Shown piece after piece: positions 15,001-26,908 of a DNA stretch of 64,000 nt. Where the stretch lies: assembly GCA_033063855.1 (NCBI GenBank), contig CP093829.1:4598243-4662242 (forward strand), given 5' to 3'. Source of the DNA: Smittia aterrima (Eukaryota > Arthropoda > Insecta > Diptera > Chironomidae). Made by a program: the position numbers and the translations under genes. Numbering within the stretch: position 1 is the first letter of the stretch; the number at the start of each line of letters is the position of its first letter. The notes under the pieces were generated by a model. The model ran no database searches, had not been told where the DNA came from, and saw only the letters and a list, made by a program, of their open reading frames with translations.

Positions 15001-18000
15001 TAGAAGTTTCTTGATGAGAATTTATGTTGAACTAAGATTTCTTCGTCAAATTGTTTATTCACGTTCAAGGATTCTTCCTTAAAAATTCCAAAGATTTTCT
15101 TTATCATTATGCACAGCAGATCCTTCGAATCGATTCTCCTCGCTCGTTTCATTTCACATTAAATGTTTAAATTATAAGAGAAGTGCAATTTCTAATGACG
15201 AAGAAGACGACGTCGTCTTCAAGCCGAGGAAATGAAAAGAAATCGTTCCACCAGACGATTCCCATCATGTTAGTGACATTTTGTCAGAGAGTGAAGCACA
15301 AGACAAAATGATTTTATATCAGTCACGTCAGGCGATGGCGAGGGAAGAGCGAGAACGCTTTTTTTTTCTTAAAAGCAATTAGTTTACATCACCGACGAGA
15401 AAATCGAGGCAAATATTTATTCAAGGATCAAAAAATTTCCTCTCGCAATTTCCAATCAATTTCAAATTGTATTAAATATTCAAATCGAAGCTTAGCGCCC
15501 GTTCTATTGAACCATTAAATCTGATCACATTAACCCAAATGTGTCAAAACCTAAAAGTTTTTCTCGGCAACATTTCTACACTTCAATTGATAAATAATCG
15601 TTTTCCTGGCTTCGTTTCGAGTTCCAGCGAGTATTCGATTCACTCAGCGTCAGCACACAAATAATTGAAGGACAAAAAGATTTGCGATTCACTGCTTAAT
15701 GCAATCAACACTTTTCACATTCAAGTTACGCTGACTTCGTTTGAATTTGAAGAAGAATTGAAGTTTAATTTGTCGAAAGTTGAATCTTGAATAATTCGCA
15801 TAATCAAAAATAATTTTCTCAAGCTTTTTCGCTTCATCTTACAACTTTCCGTCGTCTCGGGAGAAAATTATTGTTTCTCTTTTCGTTAACTGGCTTCATG
15901 ATGATTTCTCCAGCGAAATTTTCTGCATAATCACTTCAAAAAAAAATCAAGACAAATTCTTTTAATAATCGCGAATCACTTCATAATCGAAACTCGAGGA
16001 AAAAAACGGATTGTGGTTCGCTCGGGGTAAGCGGCAAGCAGATACTGACAAGTCATGGGAAAAATGAAAACAAACAGAAGCATTGAGCAACGTTCGTTCC
16101 CTTTTTCTTCGATTCCCAACTTCACTTCAACACATTTGCATTATTTTCTTGTTATGAATTGAAATATTTCTTTTAAACACTTTTTGTTTGTCTTGAAAGT
16201 CGCTCGATTAAGCTTCAACTATTTAAAAAAGCTCCGAGTCGAACGCGAACAGTGAAAATCTCCGCGACCGGTAAAGAAACTTTTTTGAAATATTTTTTTT
16301 TCTTTTAATTCGTCTACGCAAAATTAATTTTGCTTGAGTATTTGTCATGAACCATGAATGAATTGAGAACGCCCGAAAGTTAAATATTTTCACTACATCG
16401 ACGCTTGACTGTAATAAACTGCACGTTTTGTTCTCCTCTCATACTGAAACTATTAAGAGCTAATTTTAATGATCGAGTTGATTTACAATTAGAGTTATTT
16501 GACGTCGCGAGGTATTAAGATCAAAATATTGTTTGGCTCACGATCGAGTATCAACGTTTAGAGATAAGATAAGACGTGAGAGCTTAAGTGCTTCAATATA
16601 AATCAATTCAAGTGATTATTAATGGATTTGTTGATTTTATTCACGCACCGCTTTGACTAATTTCATTGCCTCAAGTTTGGTCATCGACATAAATCAATTT
16701 TCTGTTAACAACAATCTTCATGTGAAATGTCTGAGTTGCTTTCATTGTGCTTCGGTATGTATTCGATTGAACTAAACCACATTGAAGATGAACAAGAAAG
16801 AACTCGACGCCGTTTTGTTTTATATTTAACAACAAGTGGATCTTGAACCTCATTGCTCATTTACATAATATTCGAATGTGTTTGCCGTCTGATGTTTGAA
16901 ATACATCGACTCATCGCTTCAGCACATGAAGTCTCACGAACATGTGTGATTCGACTATTTTAAGCGAAGCTATTTTGATAAAATTTGTTCGCCTGTTGAG
17001 AGCAACGAAGGGTGACGTCATGCGAAAACCCGTAAATCGTTTGTTGTGTCTGTTTAACTCGCCAACGCGATTTAATTGCGATGAAGTGAACAAACGGAAA
17101 AAAGAGTTTTCATTAACCGGTGTGACAATTACGTTTATTTTATTCCTCTTCGACTTTAAAGTGGATTCGTCTCGTACGACACGCTATAATTCCCTAGACA
17201 GACTGGTTAACAAGCTTCTCAACCGTAATTAAGTCAGACGTGAGAGCGAAAATCAATAACAGCATCAAGTGCATTCACATTCACAAGTCGTTGACCTATT
17301 ATCTTAATCCCATTGGCCACAGAGTTTTCCTCATAAAATGAGAGTCACCAGAACGAATTTGTCTCTTTCTCACACACGTTTTCATTAAAAACCGGTACCA
17401 AAGCCAAGGCTTGAACTTAAAGTATGCGTCGCCGTGTAAATTTCATTTGTTTTCATCCGCCTTGTTTAATGTATTTTTCTTTTTGTTTCGTGTATTGCGG
17501 GAAAATCATCGGCGAAAAGCAAGTGATGAATAAAACAAAAACATTGAAACGATGCCAAGAAGAAAAACACGCTAGCACACTTTGTGGAGTCAAGTGAAGC
17601 ATCTCTCATCAATTTGACAAAGCAAGAGCAAAAGATTTAGAGGGCGAAACTTGAATTAGGTCGCAAACGTTGATTGCGTGGGTGGGACAAATGGAATTTT
17701 CGCTAAATTTCTCTTGACACAATGACGGAGTTCTTGGACACTCCCCACTCGAAAACGCTCTACATAAACAAACTTTGATAGTTGCGCAAAAAAAACTCTT
17801 CCGTTAGCTTCCACCCGAAATAAATAATTCTCGTCGCTGTTGTGCAAGGGAATTTAGCATAAGAACATAAATTAATTGACATTCGCGTGGCGGTTTATTC
17901 AAAATATTGAAATGCTCCAGCTGTTTAACAAGAAGAAGCTAATAAGAAAGAAGAAACTTGAAAGGTATTTCTGACGTTAGTCTAATGGGAGAGAAGTTGT

Positions 18001-18501
18001 TTAAAACAGAATTAATATTCATTTCCAATAAGTGAAGTCGTCAAGTTCTTATAAACTTTTTTCTTCATCAAAAATTGAGTTTCGTTTTTGTTTTTTTTTT
18101 TCTCATTTAAAACTTCGTTTGCGAAATGAGGAAAATTATTATGAGACGAGAAGGAAATTTTCTTCGCTCTTCGAGTCATTAAATAAACTTTTCCTCTCCT
18201 TTTCGAACAGAGATAGGTTTTTTATTTTTCGTAAAAATTCTCCGATTGCAAAAACGCTCACAAAGAAGGAAATTTTTTCATTCATCGAGTTAATCATTGA
18301 AATGATTTTTTTTTTCTCGTCGTCGCTTCGTGATTGAACAACCCGCGTCGTATCGATTGGATCATGATGAGATTGGAATTCATTAATTGATCTAAAACAT
18401 ACATTGATGAGATCCTGATGGATAACTTTGGAGACAGACTCGCGAAGCTGCTGAGCCATTCCCCGAGATTTGAGGTTTCTCGTGAATTTTCTCTCGGTCA
18501 T
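6052..18501 (-). CDS. Ziz: Zizimin-type DOCK guanine nucleotide exchange factor (DOCK-D)
   Basis: DOCK-family GEFs load GTP onto Rho GTPases, Cdc42 in the DOCK9/zizimin branch. Eleven coding exons close in frame to 2143 residues: 18403-18501, 12916-13032, 12617-12858, 11150-12555, 10839-11092, 10444-10779, 7031-10267, 6753-6966, 6514-6693, 6346-6457 and 6052-6286. The N-terminus (MTERKFTRNLKSRGMAQQLR) matches the conserved DOCK-D start. A PH domain, specific to this subfamily, spans about residues 187-297 (GYLLKG ... EMEDWMKKL). The membrane-binding DHR1 domain follows at about 640-815 and the catalytic DHR2 fills the C-terminal 450 residues, with FPYVLKR, LQLRLQGS and the terminal FSAISGTPN. 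The acceptor at 10267/10264 is a tandem CAGCAG, so one-residue isoforms are possible. Intron 1 is 5.4 kb while all others are under 180 bp. Confidence 0.93.
13033..18402 (-). other. Long first intron of Ziz
   Basis: This 5.4-kb stretch separates the first coding exon (ending 18403, donor GTATGT) from the second (starting 13032). Its open reading frames (for example 13119-13325 and 16942-17232) lack domain character and none has splice sites that would fit the Ziz phase convincingly. In a gene whose other introns are tiny, such an intron usually holds enhancers or alternative promoters; that is inference. No RNA gene or mobile element was recognised. Confidence 0.65.
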
Positions 18502-18894
18502 TTCGGTTCCTTCTTAACTATCACTCGTCTTTGATCAACCTTTTCATATATAAAACTTTTTTTCTTTTCAACTTTTTTTTTCTTTCTGATTCGGCAATTT
18601 TTATTTTTCTTCTTTTTTTGCGAATATCTCACGGATTAGAGCACTTAAATAAACTGGAAACTATTCAATCTTCATCCAAACACTTATTGACACCGAATTG
18701 TCTGCTAAAAGCCAATGCGACTAAGCCAGAAACTTAATAATCTTTAAAATAATCATGAGACAAAAAATAAAATCTGACTGGCACTGGCTATGTAGAAACT
18801 CCAAATGAAATATTTCGCTTTGATTGTGAGTGAGCGCCGTGTGCTAAAGACACAAAAATATTTAAACGCCAGAGTTCGTTATACAACATTTATT

Positions 18895-20480
18895 TCATTT
18901 CGTTTTATGTCTCTTTGTCGCCTTCATGTCTGACGACTCGAAGAGATACTCGCAATAGAATTTAAGCCAAAAGTATGTCATGCCGATGCTGCAATAAACG
19001 CTTGTGATCATCAACGGAAGAAAGGGGAGTTTCGTGTCGAGACCCAACGCGAATTGAATTAAATTTTCGTAGAGTGGCAAACAAATTATGCCGACGCAGT
19101 AAAGTCGTTCATGAATATGCAGCAGCTTGTTGCTGTAGATTTTTTTAAACGCGAATAAATTGAAGGCGATGTACAAAACGTACAAAGAGAGTTTAACTAA
19201 GATAAGTTCTCTTGTAAACAACAGTGGAGTAAGAGAATAAAGTCCAAAGATAGAAACGAACAACGACGAACCTGCTTCTGTTGAACTATGGAAAGTTAAG
19301 ACTTGAAGTGGTATCAGGATCATCAAAATTGCTTTCTCGTGGACATGCCAACCGAACATGAAGGAAGTTGCTGCGCAGATGATCAATGGCTTCATGAAAC
19401 TTTTCGGTGTTTCCGACTTGAAACTTAGGAGTTTGATGCAACATGGAATCATGAGAACTGCAACAGCTATGAACGTCATTGATGGGCTGATTGAAGGAAG
19501 AACACTGTGTTGGAACTCCTGAACTAATCCTCCAGTGTTTGATTGGACTTGAGGCATTTTCTTGACGATCGAGATAATCTTATCAGCAAAGTTATAAAGC
19601 GCCCAGAAGTTTGGAGCCCAATAAGCATGAGTGAGTCCTCGTTTGAATGGAAAGAGTCTCGACATCACTTGCGGCAGTTGATGAATGAATGGTCCAAACG
19701 AAATCATCGTCACAATCAGCACTGTCGATCCAAGTTTCGCTACGTTCACAACAAATTCTTTCAACGATCGCAAACAATAATGTTTGAGGAGGAAGCAGAA
19801 ATAAACCGGAGCCATGTAGATGAAGATGTGTTTCATGTTGAGAAGGACAGCGAAGTAAAACGCTGATTGAATGTATTTCTTCTCAAACATTTTCCCGCAG
19901 CTCAGCAAAAGGATTCCGAAGAGGATTCCGTTGTATTGGAAGTGAATGTGATCCACGAAGATGAGACCGACGTTTGTCAGTAAGAGAAGACAGTGATAAA
20001 TCTTTCCCACGACATTCTTCTCAACAGTCTTCAAACATCTAAAACGAAAAAGTTATGAAACATTTGTCAAGGTTCGAAATAAAATATTCTTACTCTCGAA
20101 CTCCAAGGAAATAGACGACGTCGACAACGATAACTGATAAGCGTTGAAACAAAATTGTATTCGTCGATGCATAATTTAAGTTTTCCACCTTAAGCATCTC
20201 AGGATCGAAGAACTTTGCGACGTGTGACAAGATGAACTCGAAGTAAGCGAAGAACGGCGGGTAATCTAATGTCCATTCTGATGTCTCCTCGTAATACCAT
20301 TCGCTGATATTTTTCTGATGAACAATAGCGAGCCAATTGCGGTGAACTTCAAAATCTGTCGACCTACTGAAGAAAGAAAGAAATCTTCAGTAAAAATTGA
20401 ACAACATTTCACTAATCTTCTTACTAAGCCGGTAAAAACAAAAGTTTAAATCCAGAAAGAAGTAAAAACTCGTAAAACAT
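18895..20480 (-). CDS. ALG8: ALG8 dolichyl-P-glucose glucosyltransferase
   Basis: This ER membrane enzyme adds the second glucose to the lipid-linked oligosaccharide used for N-glycosylation, taking glucose from dolichyl phosphate glucose. Three exons, 20425-20480, 20094-20366 and 18895-20038, close in frame to 490 residues. Signature segments are YRSTDFEVHRNW and TSEWTLDYPPFF in the luminal loop, DHIHFQYNG (the ALG6/ALG8 hallmark), LPQVMSRLFPFKRGLTHAYW, and FMFGWHVHEKAIL. The rest is strongly hydrophobic, fitting a multi-pass protein. SRLFPFKRGL with HAYWAPNFWALYN favours ALG8 over ALG6. The gene starts 131 bp from the divergent phosphatase start, so the two probably share a promoter region. 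Confidence 0.93.
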
Positions 20481-20611
20481 TTTGTGAAGATTCACCAAGT
20501 CAGTGTTTGTTGTTCTAAACTTAAACGATCAGCTGTGAACATTTGTCGCTCTCACGTTGCGCAACATGCGACCGTTTAAAAATTTCATAATTTCTTTCAT
20601 TAATTGCAGGC
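20481..20611. promoter_or_regulatory. Shared promoter region of ALG8 and PPM1L-like gene
   Basis: Only 131 bp separate the start codons of two divergent genes, so both core promoters must lie here or in the flanking UTR. I see no clear TATA box. The sequence ending at 20610 (TTTCATTAATTGCAG) resembles a splice acceptor, so the phosphatase may also have an upstream untranslated exon. Confidence 0.5.
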
Positions 20612-21700
20612 ATGCCCGGACGACATGAAATTATTTGGGTTGAGAAATACGATGTGTCGAGTGCTTGCGTAGCTGCGGTTGTTTCTTATCAAGGTCGTCA
20701 ACCGTACATGGAAGATCGATTTCGAGTGATAACGAACATCAATGGATCTGAAGTCTCGATCTACTCGATTTTTGATGGACATGCTGGGGAGTTTGCTGCT
20801 GATTACGCCACTGACGTGATCGTGCCGGCAATTGGCGAGAAAATTGGACATCTCCTGGAGTTGATAAAACTTAAAAATCAAAAACCAACGAACACCAACG
20901 AAGAGAAGAAACTTGAAGAGCCTGAAGAGGTAACAGAACCGGAAGAAATCAATCCACTCGAAGTTTACATTCGACCGGATAAGTCCATTAACTACGAAAA
21001 ACTTTTACACGATGAAATCATAAGCGCAGATAAAATTCTAGTCGAGAGAATGGCTAACGCGACCTTGTTCTGCGGCACGACAGCAAATATTGTCGTCGTT
21101 GATTTAGAGAGCAAGTTAATTGTTTGTGCAAACGTCGGAGATTCTCGAGCTTTGCTTTGCGATTCAAAGGGAATTGCTTATGCTTTATCAAAAGATCACA
21201 AGCCTAACAACCCTGACGAGATGATAAGAATCCGTGAGAGCGGCGGTTCAATTGTTAACAAAGGAGGTTGCTGGAGAGTTGATGGAACTTTAGCGTGTTC
21301 GAGATCACTTGGCGATTACCCTTTGAAACAGAAGAAATTCATTATCGCGACGCCTGATATCAAAACATTCAGATTTAAGGATTTCCAGTAAGCGAAGCAA
21401 ACTTCTTAAGAATCGATTAACTTAAATAAATATTTACTTTGCAGACATTTACCGAAGTTCATCATTATCGGCTCTGACGGATTGTTTGATGTTTTTGGAA
21501 ACAAAGAGATTTGCGATTTCACAAAACTGAAACTTAAGGAACCTCATTACGGAGCTAGATCGTTGATGAAAAAGGCTTACGCGAGGAAGAGTGCAGATAA
21601 CATTTCAGTGATTGTTATAAAGTTCATTAAACCTAAGCCGAAGAAGGCGCCGAAGGCAAACTTTGACTTAACATCGAATACTTACGAATGGCTCAAATAA
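20612..21700 (+). CDS. PPM1L-like PP2C serine/threonine phosphatase
   Basis: A metal-dependent (Mn/Mg) PPM-family protein phosphatase. Exons 20612-21387 and 21445-21700 join in frame to 343 residues. All core motifs are present: GRQPYMEDRF, FDGHAGEFAA, FCGTTANIVVV, ANVGDSRALL, DHKPNNPDE, RSLGDYPLK, GSDGLFDVF and ADNISVIVI. The metal-binding aspartates in DGHAG, GSDG and ADN are intact, so it should be active. SRSLGDYPLK resembles PPM1L, which in mammals acts on stress-kinase and ceramide-transfer pathways at the ER; the cellular role here is inferred. A Lys/Glu/Pro-rich insertion (about residues 90-115, KKLEEPEEVTEPEE) lies between motif 2 and the substrate half. It converges on HAP40 with 54 bp between stop codons. 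Confidence 0.88.
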
Positions 21701-21754
21701 TTTATGAAATAAAATTTATTTTATCTGACTTCAACTTACATTTGACTTAGAGTC

Positions 21755-22691
21755 CTATTTATATTTCTCAGCGAGCTTTTGAAGAAGCTGAAGTTGCTCC
21801 ATCGTGACAAATTTATAATTCGAGATCTCTTCACACATTTCTTTGACGCAATCTTTTGAAGAGTTCTGACAAGCATGAACGAGTCCTTCAAGCAGTAAAA
21901 CTGTGTTCTCGTCGAGAATTTGATTGCTCTGTGACTTCATCATCGACGCTATTTCAATGTCAAAGCTGTCGTGGTTCCACGTATATTTCTCTAAAAGCTT
22001 CAAGTGAGATGGAGATTGACGAGATGGTGGCAGCTCGAGAAGAAGCAAAAGAAGCAGTCGCGTGACTTCATTTCTCTTCATGACGTCTGGGTAACTTTGA
22101 ATTTCTTTTCGTTCCGTAATGTCATCTACAATTTCAGTTAATTTCTCTAACGCGCCAATAAAGTTGTTTGATCGAATGTTGTCGTTGCTCGCGAGTTCCA
22201 AATCATAAATGCGATGAGAAGCTGAGTTGAACTCGCTGGTAATGTCAATGTTCTGATTAATCTCTCTGATCTCGCGAATTATGCAAGTTTTCATTACAGG
22301 ATCATCAACTGTTGCAAGAGCTTGGAAAAACGCTCGATGAGCTCCTTCAAGGAATTCGTGATTGTTCAAAAATCCTAATTTTGTCTTCCTCTGATCGGCT
22401 TTCTTAAATTGTCTTGCTGCCTTCAGATATGACTCGAAATCATTCTCAGCTTCATTGCATTTGGCCATTCCCAAGAAGCAAAGACCTGCATATTCTGAGA
22501 GATAACTGTTGTCGAAGCTCTTGGCGAGATTATGAAATTCATTTGCAATTTCTTTGTTGTCTGTTTTCCTAAAACTCAATGAATTAGCATCTCTGAAGAC
22601 ATAAATCAATAAAAACTTACTTAAACACAACTCTCTGCAACTTCTTAAGTTTATTGGCGGTGGCCTTATATTGCTCGACTAGCTCCGTCAT
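21755..22691 (-). CDS. Hap40: HAP40/F8A huntingtin-associated protein
   Basis: HAP40 is a mostly helical, TPR-like protein that binds and stabilises huntingtin and links it to endosomes. Two exons, 22621-22691 and 21755-22568, give 294 residues, shorter than the human protein (about 370), mainly because the proline/alanine-rich loops are absent. Support comes from the C-terminal half: an EVTRLLLLLLLELPPS leucine run followed by LLEKYTW matches the F8A family segment before its last helices. The N-terminus (MTELVEQYKATANKLKKL) fits the family start YRLVSNKLKK. The gene overlaps nothing and starts 141 bp from mRpS21 in the opposite direction. Confidence 0.82.
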
Positions 22692-22832
22692 TTTAAATTC
22701 AAGGAAAATATTTTTATCATAAAAAAAGGTTTTTTGTTATGTTCTAAAATTCCACGTTTTAGTACAGAAAATATTTTACTGAAAATTTTTCATTAATATT
22801 TGATTGCTGAAGACAATAGAGCGAATCAAATC
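22692..22832. promoter_or_regulatory. Shared promoter region of Hap40 and mRpS21
   Basis: A 141-bp divergent spacer, AT-rich, with no obvious TATA at the expected spacing. It must contain or abut both start sites. Confidence 0.5.
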
Positions 22833-23155
22833 ATGAGACACGCCAAATTCATCGCGAGAACAGTTCTCGTTCAAAATAACAATATCGAAGAAGCTTGTCG
22901 AGTTCTCAATCGAATTTTAGGCAAAGAAGAAATTTTCGATCAATGGAGACGAACAAGATATTACGAGAAACCGTTCCAGGTGAGAAATACACAATTAACA
23001 GTTATCACAAGAGCATTAGCATCATCTCATCGTTTTAGGTTCGTCGACGAGTCAACTTCGAGATGTGTAAATCAATTTACAACGAAGACATGGACCGGAA
23101 GATTCAATTCGTACTTAGAAAGAACCGAACGGATCCATTCCCTGGAAGTTACTGA
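22833..23155 (+). CDS. mRpS21: Mitochondrial ribosomal protein S21
   Basis: A component of the small subunit of the mitochondrial ribosome. Exons 22833-22979 and 23039-23155 join at a phase-0 intron to give 87 residues, the same length as human MRPS21. Conserved stretches are HAKFIARTVLVQ, RVLNRILGKE, RRTRYYEKPFQ and MDRKIQFVLRKNRTDPFPG. The ATG at 22833 gives the family start MRHAKF; an in-frame upstream ATG at 22800 would add eleven unlikely residues. Confidence 0.93.
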
Positions 23156-24645
23156 GAAGAGGATCTTTAATGTAGAAATCTATAAACTTTAATAAATAAA
23201 ATCAGGAAATGAATGAAACAAAGTTTTTCTCATGGGAAGATTCAAACGAGTTGTGAGTGCTGAGGAATAAAAATGAAACTCAATCATCTGAAGTTAATAA
23301 AACCATTTTCCTTTGACAGTTTGAAGATTTTTATTTTTCCTTTAATTTATTCAATGAATTCCAATGATTCACGTCTGTAGTTTTATGTACAATCAATCAT
23401 ATGCAACTAATTTAACACAAAATTTAGTCTCTTGAGTATAAAAGTGTTCATCTTGTCCTTCACCGACCGTCATTTCTAGCTTCTTTGTCTGTGAAAAATG
23501 TTCACGTTGTATCCTCTCGAATAGAATAATTTATGTCTTCGCTTGGTTCATCCGAAGATCGGTCAGATCCTGTGGATGATCTCAAAATGTTTTTGCCGGG
23601 TTAGATTTGCATACAATTAATTCGTAATTAAATTTCCCATTATCGGCCTATCAATTAATTTTCGCATGTTCTCTGACAATAATTGCGTGGCTCAAGACCG
23701 CGCTCTAGTTTCATCAAAAATTAGAATGATTGAAAAACTTCTTAGAATTAAGTTTAGATTTAAGCAAATAAATGAATAAAGAGCTCAAGTGGAGCCTCGG
23801 CTGTTGTGTATGAACTATTTGGGCGTTTAAGAATTTTAAGTTTTCTTTGGAAGGCTTCACATCACGTTGCATTGAGAATTTCTTAAATTTGCGTCTATAA
23901 TCTCTCTGGATCTGAAACGAATCGCTCGCTGGGACATGAAGACTAAGTAACAATTAAGAAAATAAAGATAGAATGGTAAAAATAAAATTTTTGTAGTTTT
24001 ATTTTTCTTACAACGTCGATTTTCATCGTTCGAGATGTTGTTTCAAACTTAAAATCTTCCACTTTCAGCAGATCCACCCCCGTCTTGTGTTTGTCTCCTC
24101 AAATAATTCTAAGCTTAAAATGTATTCGTTCAGAATATTTCAACGATATTATCAAAAAGAAAAAAAAATGAAGAGATGTGCCTTCAAAGTGTTTATAATA
24201 AATTAACTAATCGAAAAAGAGAATCGTCGTCCCTTTGCGACGCATACAGCAGAAAAAACTTTGAATCCAGGATAAAAGTAAAATTTTAATTCAAGTTATG
24301 AAGAAGCAAAATTCTCGCGAAGGCGCAACTGAAGGATTGTGAAGCCTTTGCCCTTGTTTTGTTTTCAAATGTTCGTTTCACTAAGATTTGTTCTTACTCG
24401 TTTAACACTCACACACACAAAAGATAACACAAAATCGTTTACAAATTTTTCTTTTGAGTCTTCTTTGCGCGCGCGAACTTTTTTCGAGTAAGGAAGATCG
24501 AAACTTCTCTGGCTGGATTTTTCTCAATTGGATTTTTTTTGGATTGTTGTATATTTTTCTTGTTTTGCTTAAATTTTCTCGTTTTCAGTTGTTGAATAAA
24601 CTTCTTATTATTTTCTTTTCGTTTTAATGTTCAGCAGGGCTGCAT
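23156..24645. other. Gap between mRpS21 and eIF4A stop
   Basis: The left end should hold the short mRpS21 3' UTR (AATAAA near 23190). The right part is T-rich on the plus strand and probably encodes the long 3' UTR of minus-strand eIF4A. No open frame here has recognisable features and no RNA gene was found. Confidence 0.5.
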
Positions 24646-26502
24646 TTAGATCAAATCGGCAACATTGCAGGGCATTTCTTCGATTTCTGTATGATAATGT
24701 TGCTCCAATTCTTGTAATGCGCGACGATCGCCGTCAGTGATAAAGTTAATAGCGACACCTTTACGGCCGAAACGACCACCTCGACCGATCCTATAAGAGA
24801 AGAGTCGCAGAATTATTATCAAATATCAAATTGAAGTTGATGATGTCATATCTTTATGAAATGTTGTAAACAACTTTGTATATTGAGAAACTTTTTTGTA
24901 CGTTTCCATTTTGATGCACTCACCTGTGAATGTAGTTTTCGCGAATGCTGGGCAAATCGTAGTTGATGACGAGAGAAACCTGTTGTACATCAATACCACG
25001 AGCAAGCAAATCTGTGGTAATCAATACACGAGACGAACCGCTACGGAACTGCTTCATGATCATGTCACGTTCACGTTGATCCATCTCACCGTGCATAGCT
25101 GAGACCGTGAAGTTCTTGGCGGTCATTTCTTCAGTCAATTGATCGACCTTACGGCGGGTGTTGCAGAAAATTACGGCTTGAGTGATACTGAGAGTATCAT
25201 ACAAGTCGCAAAGTGTGCCCAACTTCCATTGTTCTTGCTTAACGTTGACGTAGAACTGACGAATACCTTCAAGGGTCAACTCTTCTTTCTTGACCAAGAT
25301 ACGAACTGGGTCACGCATGAAGTACTTGCTGACTTCAAGGACCTCTGGTGGCATCGTAGCCGAAAGCAAGATGACCTGCACATCGTTCGGCAGCTTCTTG
25401 AAGACTTCTTGGATCTGATCCTTGAATCCTCGCGACAACATCTCGTCAGCTTCGTCGAGAACGAACAACTTGATGTCATTCGTACGCAAGAATTTACGTT
25501 GAATCATGTCTTGGACACGACCGGGTGTTCCGACGACGACATGGACTCCTTGTTCAAGGTTTCGCATATCTTCACGAACGTTTGTTCCTCCAATGCAAGC
25601 ATGGGATTGAGCGTTCATGAAGTCACCCAAGGCAACAACGACCTTTTGGATTTGGGTCGCCAACTCACGAGTTGGGGCAAGTACAAGAGCTTGGCATCCA
25701 CGAACCTCGGTGTCGATCGTTTGCAAGATTGCAATCGAGAAGGTAGCGGTTTTTCCGGTACCTGAGAGATAATAGAAGAGAAGACAGACGACAATAAATA
25801 TTTAAGACTTGGGAGGATCGATATTTGCTTACCTGATTGAGCCTGGGCAATAACGTCGCGACCCTTGATGCACGGGATAATAGCACGCTGCTGAATAGCC
25901 GACGGTTTCTCGAAACCGTAAGCATAGATTCCTCTCAAGAGTTTTTCCTTGAGATTCATGGCGTCGAAGTTGTCAACGACTTCATCCCAGTTGGATTCGA
26001 TGATGCCGCCAACTTCCATACCAGCTGGGCCATCATAAGTTTCGGTTTGAGAACGGTTGTCATCCCTAAAAGTAAAGAGAACTTTATTATCAATCTGTGA
26101 TATTTATAAATCGTATCCATGCTGGATCTCAATTAATGTGACTCATATTAACTCCATAAGAGAGAAATTGGTTTCCGACATAACCTCCATTTCGATATTT
26201 CGCGAAATATTTTGTTTCTTTAATTAAAAAGACGAATATGGGTCTTTGCTGTTGATAAGGGAGTCGCGGAACTTCGCCCCAACAGAATAAAAGTATTTTC
26301 TATCTCGAGAACAAGAAGAAAGTGGCGCATCAAGCCGAGAAAACTTGACTACGATTTAGACATTTCCATCAAAACTTTTCTTTCCGATTTCTCTCTTATT
26401 TCCGTCACTATTGTCACTTTAAACTCAATAATTGAATGCATGGATGCTTCATAAACACTTATAAACTTTAAGAAATTAAATAAAACTCCATTTAACTAAC
26501 AT
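24646..26502 (-). CDS. eIF4A: eIF4A DEAD-box RNA helicase
   Basis: The helicase subunit of eIF4F, which unwinds 5' UTRs during translation initiation. Coding exons are 26501-26502, 25833-26065, 24924-25761 and 24646-24790; together 405 residues, close to the fly protein. Motifs are Q motif (GFEKPSAIQQRAI), I (AQSGTGKT), Ia (PTRELATQ), Ib (GTPGR), II (VLDEADEM), III (LLSATMP), IV (VIFCNTRRK), V (TTDLLARGIDVQ) and VI (HRIGRGGRFG). The protein ends ADLI, as is typical. The start codon is split: AT ends the first exon at 26501 and G opens the next at 26065, across a 435-bp intron with donor GTTAGT. The conserved MDD start and frame closure support this. Confidence 0.95.
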
Positions 26503-26908
26503 TTTGATTTTTTAAGTTGATTCGCTTGACTCAGAATCTGATTCAAATGTGTGGGGACTTTGAAAAGAAAGAGAGTTAGTCGATCCGTGAAGTCCAAATG
26601 GATTTCGCAGCACAAGATTTTCAATGACCCGAGATGGCGCTATTTCAATCCGTCAAATCCTAAGGACTAGAATTTGTAAATTTGAATTTAACTGAAAATC
26701 TTCAACTTTTTAATAAAAAATTATTAATTACGCTTGTTCCTTGTTCAAGTTGTTAAGCTGTCAATAATATATGTTTCGATGAATGTTAAACACAAGAAGA
26801 AAGCTAATTTGTCTCGATAAAAGCATTTTTTAAGAAACTGATCGGCAGACAACTTCATCCATAAGAAAAAGCTTTGTTTACATTCTAATTTTTGTACAAA
26901 TCGCTGAA
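26503..26908. promoter_or_regulatory. Divergent spacer between eIF4A and CENPB-type gene
   Basis: The 5' UTR of eIF4A (just above 26502) and promoters of both genes should lie here. No TATA box at clear spacing and no other feature seen. Confidence 0.45.

Noticed and set aside
25139..25765. 208-residue plus-strand frame
   Set aside because: Lies antisense to the conserved eIF4A exon and has no features of its own.
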